Part shown: positions 7,867 through 13,684 of the stretch, in pieces
How the letters are laid out: every line of letters starts with the position of its first letter
Position numbering within the stretch: position 1 is the stretch's first letter
Assembly (NCBI GenBank): GCA_020629735.1
Contig: JAHDCT010000014.1
Span: 1-13,684 of the forward strand
Source: a bacterium
GTDB taxonomy: Bacteria; Patescibacteriota; Gracilibacteria; Absconditabacterales; Absconditicoccaceae
DNA length: 13,684 nt
Reading direction: 5' to 3'
The notes under the pieces: generated by a model
Database searches by the model: none
The model's input: the letters and a program-made list of their open reading frames with translations, nothing else
Told to the model about the DNA's origin: nothing
Translations under genes and position numbers: made by a program

Positions 7867-8259
7867 TTATTGGTTCTTTATTTTTTTCATGAAAAAATCT
7901 ACATCATTTTTAAATGATTCCTCTCGAAAGACTCCAATTTTCTCTTTATCACCTATCTCAATAACTTCTTTTAGAGCTCAGGCGTGCTTTTTATTCACTA
8001 CAATAAAGGTTTTATAGTATTTTTTTCACAAACTTTCCTGATAGCTCTTAATACTCTTATATCCCTTTCTTTTTAAAAAATGCCTCATAGTAGCATGCTT
8101 AGCAACCTTATTTGGAATCTGTATTCACCACTGATGAAACGAATTATTCTTATATTGTGGGATACTCCAGAAGGTAAATAACTTTCCGTATACTCTCTTT
8201 CAACGTTTTAACATGTAATTTATTTCTTTCCCACTTAACTTTTGATATTTTGCCAACAT
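7867..8259 (-). CDS. rnpA: Ribonuclease P protein component
   Basis: A 130-residue basic protein ending in TAA, the usual length for RnpA. RnpA binds the RNase P RNA and helps it cut the 5' leader from precursor tRNAs. The N-terminus KLSGKEINYMLKRGKRVYGK corresponds to 'rLrkxxeFxxvlkxGkr'. Residues 44-64 (WGIQIPNKVAKHATMRHFLKR) correspond to the RNR signature 'vGisVsKKvGkAVkRNriKR', with the central Asn replaced by His (Arg59-His60). A second half with FIVVNKKHAGALKEVIEIGD follows. Glycines at KRGKR, WGIQI, LGKKY and HAGAL are UGA. It is a diverged member, so the call is good but not certain. It lies 28 bp downstream of the SLH-domain gene. No Shine-Dalgarno is visible. Confidence 0.75.
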
Positions 8260-8287
8260 TTTTTCAACTAGAAAATAAACTCACTTA

Positions 8288-8893
8288 CTATTCCTGAAGT
8301 GTCCCCGACTTAAACTGGTATGCTCTATATAACTGTAAGATTAGTTCATATCTTGTAAGCAGATACATCATATAAGGATCGCTTTGACGCTTAGTTATTC
8401 ATATCTCAAATGATTCATTCACAAAAGGTTCCCAATATGGTTCTTTTTCTCCCCAATCTTTCTTTGGATAAAATCCCTTCATAAGAGCCACTAAAGAAAC
8501 TGCTTTAGTCATTTTATCGTCTGGGTGAAATCATCATTTACTTCACCAAAAAAAACGATATCAACAAGCTAACATAATCATATCTTGCTGTTCTTTTGGA
8601 AGAAAATCTATATCATTGAATGAGCAAATATCATTACTATACAAAGGCATATTAGTACTTTGTGCAAATGCCACATACCACTTAGCCGCTTCTGCTCTCG
8701 TGATGAAAGAAAAAGGAGATTCCAACAACTCTTGCTCCGTTGTAAGACCTTCTTTTTCAGCCCATTTAGCTGCGCTTTCAAACTCTTTATCTTGCAACAA
8801 CGGTCCGTAAGATATGAGAGCTAACATGCTCCACCCTAACAAACAGATAATTGATACAAGAGAAAATATACGTTTTGCTTCGTCCCAATGCAT
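8288..8893 (-). CDS. Exported SLH-domain-like protein
   Basis: A 201-residue protein ending in TAG. Residues 9-30 are a signal peptide or anchor (IFSLVSIICLLGWSMLALISYG). ITRAEAAKWYVAFAQ (64-78), then CSFNDID (90-96), and GGFHPDDKMTKAVSLVALM (120-138) follow the S-layer-homology pattern 'itRaEaaklla...FxDv...wa...I..a...GitGy.dgtFrPn..iTRaEa'. SLH domains tether proteins to the cell wall or secondary polymers; in this lineage they are common on secreted proteins. Cys90 and Cys110 could form a disulfide. A UGA at residue 111 ends the standard-code frame; with Gly the frame continues another 91 residues, including the second SLH half. The start ATG at 8893 directly abuts the start of rsmG on the other strand. 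Confidence 0.7.
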
Positions 8894-8896
8894 ATG
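8891..8896. promoter_or_regulatory. Abutting divergent start codons (CATATG)
   Basis: The palindrome CATATG contains the minus-strand ATG of the SLH gene (8893-8891) and the plus-strand ATG of rsmG (8894-8896) with no base between. If both starts are right, each promoter lies within the other gene's coding sequence, or one transcript is leaderless. Confidence 0.6.
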
Positions 8897-9502
8897 ACTA
8901 CACCAACACTTAATGATAAAAACTGAGATTTTGGAAAATGGGCTCCTCTCATTTCAATTTTTATGGAACGGAACAACAAAATCAATCTTTCCGCAATAAG
9001 AAATGAACATGAGATCTATGAAAAACATATTTTAGATGCCCTAGAAATACATCAACTTCAGAAATTTCCTGTCCTCTCCCCTACTATCTCATCAGCTTGC
9101 GATCTTGGTACAGGTTGAGGATTTCCTCTCCTTCCTTTAGCTCACGAATTTCCAGATATACACTGGACTTGATTGGATGCTAGAGCAAAAAAAATCAACG
9201 CTATCAAAGCTATGATCTCTCACCTTCAACTTGATAATTGTTCAGCTGTTCATTGAAGGGCTGAGGAATCTACTCAAACATATGATTTAGTAACAGCAAG
9301 AGCTGTTGCGTATTCTGACACCTTGGTCCCTCGAATCAACCAGCTCGTGTGAGACTCATGACATATCTTATTATATAAAAAATTTAGTGGCAAAGAAGAC
9401 TCTGTACTCCTTAAAATAGCAAAAAAACATCATTGGAAACTTCTTGAAACTCATCTTTATGATGATAAACAAAAAAAATTATATCTCTTTCATAAAGCCT
9501 AA
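8894..9502 (+). CDS. rsmG: 16S rRNA (guanine-N7) methyltransferase RsmG
   Basis: A 202-residue protein ending in TAA. RsmG (GidB) methylates G527 of 16S rRNA (E. coli numbering) using S-adenosylmethionine; loss gives low-level streptomycin resistance in many bacteria. Family features run in order: MERNNKINLSAIRNEHEIYEKHILDAL near the N-terminus (written in part), the SAM-binding CDLGTGGGFPLLPLA (about 69-83, with UGA for one Gly), TGLDARAKKINAIKAM and YDLVTARAVAYSDTL. The ATG at 8894 gives a normal but slightly short N-terminus; the next Met at residue 24 would remove a conserved helix. There is no leader between it and the divergent gene's start. Its stop overlaps the ABC transporter start by one base (TAATG), so translation is probably coupled. 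Confidence 0.9.
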
Positions 9503-11229
9503 TGAACTCCTGATTCTTTCAACAATTTCTTTCACCTGTTCGTTCTACACCAAAGCCCCTAATTCACCTTACCCTTTTCTGAGTGAGTACTGCACTTATG
9601 AGCTTGTGAGTGATTGAACTTTTTCGCTATGCTACTTACTCTTTAGAGACCTCTCAACAAGGTCTTTTCGTTCGGATCATTTGATGACTCTTCTTGTTTG
9701 AACTTCTTTCCTTATGGCAACAATGGATTTTCAAACAGCATGATTGGAGACTATTACATGCTCTGAAAAAAACCATCTACAGCTTCATCTTTCGTAAGTA
9801 TATTTCTTTAGATAACAATTATTCGGATACGCTTTGAACCTGAAGACTTCAGTCAGTTATTAATTCGTGAATCACTAACTGGTCTAGCTTTATCTATACT
9901 TTTTTCCTGAGATGAAGTCACCTATTTGTGTGAGCGATTTGATCTTTAGTCCTTATCTTTCTTACAGATATTGGATATTGAATTTGAGCTTTATGCGCTC
10001 TCCTTCTTGTATACGGTACTTTTTGGATAAGAAACAAAAAGGATCGTGAGCTGAGAAAAATAGCAAAAGAAAAATATGTACAAATTGACAGACTTCTCAT
10101 TACACAAATCATGTCTAAATTTGAGATTCTTCAGTCTGACACACAAGATTATGAAGAACAAAAATATATACATGCAACTAATGATCTAACTACCTTTGAG
10201 ACAGTTAAGTGACGTTACAATTTTCTTGCATATCGTTGAATTTTTTCTTTTTTTAGCTTTGTACAAGTATTCATTTATCTTTTTGCTTGATACCAAGTTT
10301 TTTCTTGAACCTTAGATCTCTCCTGATTTTTCGTTATCTCGCTCTCTTTTAGACTACTTCTCTGAATCCTTGATGACGTTAGAGATATTATGAGAATGTA
10401 TAGTAAAGATTTTGTGCATATAGAAAAAATTCGAGCAACCTTTACACCAGAGAAATCTCAAAATTATAGTAATAATTGACCAGAGTTCACTCCTAACCAC
10501 TCATGAATTGAGATACGTGATTTGAGTTTCTGATACGGTGATTCACACGTTTTTTCATGATTTTCCACTCATCTTCCTTGAGGAAAAAAGGTTGCTCTTG
10601 TGGGTGAATCATGATCTTGAAAATCTACTCTTCTAAAACTTTTAAGTTGATACCTTACTCCTTCTTGTGGAAATATTCTTGTGGACGGATTCGACTTACA
10701 AACGGTCTCAAAGAAAAGTTACTTCTCTCATATTTGATACCTCAGCCAAGAAGCTAGTATCTTTGATTGAACGATTCGTGAAAATCTCTTATACTGAATC
10801 GATCCAGCAACTCCAGACCTTGAAAAACGCCTTCAGCTATGAGTTACAAAAGCAAAGTGTGACTTTATTACTACATCAGTCAACTGACTAGAAACAGAAA
10901 TCTGAGAACGTTGAATGAGGCTTTCTTGATGACAACGCCAACGCCTTGCTCTTGCTAAAATTTTCATTAAAAACCCTGAAATAATTTTACTAGACGAACC
11001 TACTTCAGCTTTAGATAGTATTTCAGAAGACTATATTACTCAGGCAATGGAGGAACTTTTTCGTAACCGTACGGTTATCATAGTTGCTCATAGATTACAA
11101 ACTGTTAAAGAAGCTGATCTTATTCTTGTCATGCATAACAGTACTATCGTAGAACAATGAAGCCATCAAGAACTGATAGAAAAAAAAGGACACTATGCTC
11201 AACTTATAGACCTTCAAAGCTGCTTCTAA
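9502..11229 (+). CDS. ABC exporter (transmembrane domain fused to ATPase)
   Basis: A 575-residue half-transporter ending in TAA. Residues 1 to about 310 are a diverged exporter membrane domain with hydrophobic helices near 22-40, 57-70, 140-190 and 255-305. The ATPase follows: Walker A GESGSGKS (368-375), Q-loop near YLSQEASIFDGTIREN, signature LSGGQ (474-478), Walker B IILLDEP with Asp498 and catalytic Glu499, D-loop SALD and the H-loop His530. Both later glycines of Walker A and both glycines of LSGGQ are UGA, the clearest proof of the code in the window. The NBD resembles MsbA/lipid- or peptide-exporting ABCB proteins and probably works as a homodimer; substrate unknown. It overlaps rsmG by one base and is followed after 20 bp by the hydrolase-Nudix gene. 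Confidence 0.93.
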
Positions 11230-11249
11230 ATTTACTTTCTTCTTTGCGT

Positions 11250-12371
11250 ATGTATTCATCTGCTCCAAGCTCGCTCCACTGACATTCTCTCTCTTTTGTC
11301 TTATCAACATCGCATAACAAAACTTATGACGAACTCGTCATTATGAGTCATGGAAGAACATCGAGCAAGGAAAGCCGTACCTACACCACCTTGGAAAAAG
11401 AACTTAATTCAATTGGATATGATACCTGTAGATTTGATTTATTTGGGCACTGAGATTCAAGTTGAACACTTGATGAGTTCACTATTTTACAAGGAGCAAA
11501 TGATTACATAAGTATCTATGAGCATGCAATGTCACTTTGATATAGCTCGTTTATTTTTCTTGGCTCAAGTATTAGTTGAGCAAGCTGTATTCGTGCTTGT
11601 ATAGGGAAAAATAATATATCAAGACTTATTCTTATGGCTCCATGAAATAAACACGCTCATTATCAAGAACTTAACTTACTTGCCCAAAAGATTAATATAC
11701 CTTGCTTTATCGTTCATGGGTCTCACGATAAAGTCGTTCCCATCCATACAAGCCACTGATTCTTGCAACATCTTCCTTACGCAAAAATGTGCTCCATTAT
11801 GTGAAGCGATCATCTTTTTACGGGAAACTTTTTTGATATCCGTGCATCAGAAGTTGTTACCTATCTTAGCAAAACACATGATGCTTATACCTCTTGCGCC
11901 ATTAGTTGAATCCGCTCTGTACCTCTTCGTTACCAAAAAGCTAGAGCTCTCTTGATAAATGTACAAGGTGATATTTGAATCATGTATCTTTCTAACCACA
12001 ACCATCACATTATCGCTTGATGAACACTAGAATGAACTGAAGATCTCTTACCTGCTTTGGAAAGAGAGATTCGTGAAGAGACAGGATATACCCTTTCATC
12101 TCCTACCTATCTTTGATCACACGAAATGTATAGAGATCGAGTTTCTTGTCTTGATGCCTCTGTTTGCTATATCAACCATGTACAATGAGATCCATCATAC
12201 GAAGTTACCCTTACAGAAAAGGAAATATCTCAGTGACTTGAATTACGTCGATATTCTCCTCAAGATATTATGCAGACATTGCTTAATGACTGATCTTCTT
12301 CTCGCACCTGATATTTTTTTACAGAAGAATGTAAGTACTATGTAAGCCTCTACCTTAGAACGATTTCATAA
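11250..12371 (+). CDS. Alpha/beta-hydrolase fused to a Nudix hydrolase
   Basis: A 373-residue protein ending in TAA, with two enzyme domains in one frame. Residues about 1-215 form an alpha/beta hydrolase of the serine aminopeptidase/BAAT-like type: IMSHGRTSS (oxyanion region), FDLFGHGDSSG, a nucleophile elbow GSSISG with Ser107 (the usual GxSxG is GxSxS), Asp160 in HGSHDKVVP, and His188 in GSDHLF. Residues about 225-373 are Nudix. The box GTLEGTEDLLPALEREIREE plus TGY at 258-280 fits Gx5Ex7REUxEExGU exactly, so metal-dependent hydrolysis of nucleoside-diphosphate-linked compounds is expected. Four Gly codons around the box are UGA, and the junction holds no UAA/UAG. The Nudix domain may clean up nucleotide products and the hydrolase act on an ester, but the substrates are unknown. 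It follows the ABC gene by 20 bp. Confidence 0.88.
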
Positions 12372-12572
12372 ACAATTTCATTATAAATGATCACTCTTTA
12401 ACTTGCACTTTCCAATAAACAAACCGAACACTCCTCTTGCATAAAGTCAATACGAACTCCTATATATTTCTTGCATAGGTCCTCCATTTCGATATTTTTT
12501 CGATAGGAAAACAATAGTTATCTTCCAAGTTTTGATAATTAAATTAATTTTATTTACCTAAATGTAGTTAGC
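12372..12572. other. Intergenic region before ftsK
   Basis: A 201-bp gap between two plus-strand genes. It holds a possible tiny minus-strand frame (12398-12487) and weak inverted repeats, for example CCTAT/ATAGG around 12459-12482. I found no strong terminator after the hydrolase-Nudix gene and no convincing promoter for ftsK. Confidence 0.45.
12398..12487 (-). CDS. Possible 29-residue peptide with a CxxC pair (uncertain)
   Basis: On the minus strand a frame runs from ATG 12487 to TAA 12398 and is open further upstream to a TTG. It would encode MEDLCKKYIGVRIDF and then QEECSVCLLESAS, with a CxxC pair. It looks protein-like but has no Shine-Dalgarno, no UGA glycine to test coding, and is short enough to be chance in DNA with only two stop codons. 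It may be the remnant of a longer gene. Confidence 0.22.
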   Translation of the reverse strand: MEDLCKKYIGVRIDFMQEECSVCLLESAS

Positions 12573-13448
12573 GTGGTACGCCGTAGAACTCGTAAAAGAT
12601 CAAATATAATCTTAGATAGATATAAACTCTGATGAATTCTAGTTGCCTTGTGAGGGCTATTCTTTTTTTCATTTTATACAGCTCAGCAATCCCCTCTTTT
12701 CACCCGACTTTCTTATCCTTGAATGTGGCTTTTTGGTGAACAATGAAGTTTTGTCTTCTATGCATTTTTGATCATAACGTGATTATTTATCCTTATTAGA
12801 CAACGTTTTTATACGTCACGACTCTTTAAGTTTGCATTCCTACTCCTATTTGTTATCTCATCGATTCTTAACTTTGAGCTTATTTGAATGGATTTAGCAG
12901 AGCGATGATCTGATGCTGTTCAAAATTCTATAAAAGCTCATGGTGGACTTGTTGGGTACTGATGAATTTTGTGAGCTGATTACCTCTTTGGAGGACAAGC
13001 AACTGCAATTAAGTGATTTTACATTTTTCTGTTAATTGCACTACTGATTGCTATCTCAATCTACTACAAAGTCAAAATCCCTGCAATCAAGTTTGAATCA
13101 ATGAAAAGTAGCTATGAATATACGAAAAAAACCACCGCTAAGGCTGCGAAAAAAGCAAGTGCAGCAGTAAGTAAGGTAAGTAAAAAAGAATCTAATATTG
13201 AAGAAGATCTTGATGCTATCCAAGAAATTGAAGCGCAAGAATATGACAAGCAAACCATTAAGTCTATGATTAAAGAAAAGCTCAATAAAAGTGTTAAGAA
13301 AAAAGCTGACGAAGCAAGTATCAAAGAACTTCATGTGAATTTTCCTCAAGATAAACCAACTTTTGATCTTAATCTGCTAGAAAAAGGAAATTCACATGAC
13401 ATTAGGGTTGATGAAGAACGACTTCTCAAAAAGGCTCAATGAAAATAA
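12573..13448 (+). CDS. ftsK: DNA translocase FtsK, N-terminal membrane part (frame interrupted)
   Basis: A 291-residue frame starting at GTG 12573 and ending at TAA 13446-13448. FtsK anchors at the division septum and pumps DNA so that chromosome termini can be resolved. The start gives a basic N-terminus (VRRRTRKRSN), typical of FtsK, and no in-frame ATG lies between the preceding stop (12540) and the first helix. Four membrane segments follow (about 26-42, 66-82, 90-107, 150-168), the FtsK_4TM layout. A charged, Ala/Lys-rich linker (about 175-265) and the pre-motor sequence FDLNLLEKGNSHDIRVDEER come next. The frame then fails: after codons for LLKKAQGK it hits TAA, while the homologous continuation KRLNENKLSEFGIDV lies in the +1 frame. 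A functional protein needs a shift near 13428-13434 or an error in the sequence. Confidence 0.8.
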
Positions 13449-13684
13449 ACTTTCTGAATTTTGAATCGATGTTGATATCGAATGATTCAATATTGGACCT
13501 ACAGTAATGCAGATTAAGATTAAACCAAAAGCATGAATTAAAGTATCTAAAATTGAAAATCTGAAAAAAGATTTATCGCTTGGACTTAGAACTAAGTCGT
13601 TAAGAGTATTAGCCCCTATCCCTTGAACTGACTCTGTGTGAATCGAAATTCCTAATCCGAAACCACAAATGGTGAGACTTTGAG
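13411..13684 (+). CDS. ftsK: DNA translocase FtsK, motor-domain start in the shifted frame (partial)
   Basis: This frame is +1 relative to the upstream ftsK piece and runs off the right edge. It can be opened by an ATG at 13411 (MKNDFSKRLNENKLSEFGID), although recognisable homology starts at KRLNENKLSEFG, about six residues in. NIGPTVMQIKIKPKAGIKVS, KIENLKKDLSLGLRTKSLRV and APIPGTDSVGIEIPNPK are the alpha-domain hallmarks of FtsK/SpoIIIE (GPxvtxyeixpxxGVkvskIxnLxxDLalaL; IPGkxxvGIEiPN). Walker A lies beyond the window. Conserved glycines (FGI, AGIKV, PGTDSVGIE) are UGA. It is most simply the continuation of the gene at 12573 after a frameshift; a genuinely separate motor gene overlapping by 38 nt is the alternative. 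Confidence 0.8.
13428..13432 (+). other. A5 run at the ftsK frame break
   Basis: CTC AAA AAG GCT is read in the upstream frame. Removing one A from this run gives CTC AAA AGG CTC AAT, joining ...EERLLK to RLNENKLSEFG without a gap, in the spacing seen in FtsK of E. coli (MARLVEARLADF). Adding two bases near here would also restore the frame. Confidence 0.6.

Noticed and set aside
7867..8259. Ribosomal or other small basic protein instead of RnpA
   Set aside because: The spacing of GIQIPNKVAKHATMRHFLKR and the total length fit RnpA better than any small ribosomal protein I can compare it with.
10667..10891. Plus-strand frame of 74 codons in the ABC gene
   Set aside because: It is in a different frame from the ATPase domain, whose Q-loop and signature are read across the same bases.
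12561..12610. tRNA-like stem GCGT-GGT-ACGC near 12571
   Set aside because: No acceptor stem, T-loop or anticodon arm can be drawn around it; the sequence is better explained as the ftsK start region (GTG at 12573).
13098..13349. Minus-strand hydrophobic frames opposite the ftsK linker
   Set aside because: They are the complement of Lys/Ala/Glu-rich linker codons, which always give Phe/Leu/Ser-rich antisense frames; there is no independent support.
1..13684. Many genes broken by UGA, suggesting pseudogenes, or UGA as tryptophan
   Set aside because: The breaks all occur at UGA, and UGA columns match conserved glycines, not tryptophans; UGG is used for Trp. Only ftsK has a true frame change.

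Overview
The window reads as chromosome from a bacterium that uses UGA as glycine (translation table 25), most likely Candidatus Gracilibacteria (BD1-5/GN02) or Absconditabacteria (SR1). With the standard code almost every gene shatters into short open frames. With UGA=Gly the window resolves into a dense set of intact genes, and glycines in invariant motifs fall on UGA: both later glycines of a Walker A loop, both glycines of an ABC LSGGQ signature, a YraN RGGEID motif, and the PerM motif GPIIGGIPG. All 15 complete gene ends that I can read are UAA (8) or UAG (7), never UGA. UGG is kept for tryptophan. The DNA is AT-rich and Shine-Dalgarno sites are almost absent.

Layout. (1) 1-764, minus: yraN, then the N-terminus of a C-terminal processing protease (ctpA-like) running off the left edge. 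(2) 922-1788, plus: a RicT/PSP1-family protein that has lost the cluster cysteines. (3) 2003-4700, plus: a likely operon behind a promoter-like site at 1789-1816, with a membrane-anchored TPR protein, a small acidic membrane protein, a free-standing AlaRS-derived editing/DHHA1 protein and a nucleoside/guanine-type deaminase. (4) 4701-4822: convergent intergenic zone with two AT-rich hairpins. (5) 4813-8893, minus: an SLH-domain protein, rnpA, a PerM/AI-2E family membrane protein, a coiled-coil membrane protein and a degenerate glutamate-racemase-like protein. (6) 8894-12371, plus: rsmG, an ABC exporter and an alpha/beta-hydrolase-Nudix fusion, closely packed. (7) 12573-13684, plus: ftsK, whose reading frame breaks near 13430 and which continues past the right edge.

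The content is mostly housekeeping: RNA maturation (rnpA, rsmG), translation quality control (AlaRS editing piece), envelope and division (ftsK, PerM, protease, SLH protein), plus small-molecule clean-up (Nudix, deaminase). I see no mobile element, CRISPR array, tRNA or rRNA. The items most worth checking are the ftsK frameshift, the hydrolase-Nudix fusion, the AlaRS C-terminal half as a separate gene, and two family members (RicT-like, MurI-like) that lack their defining cysteines.
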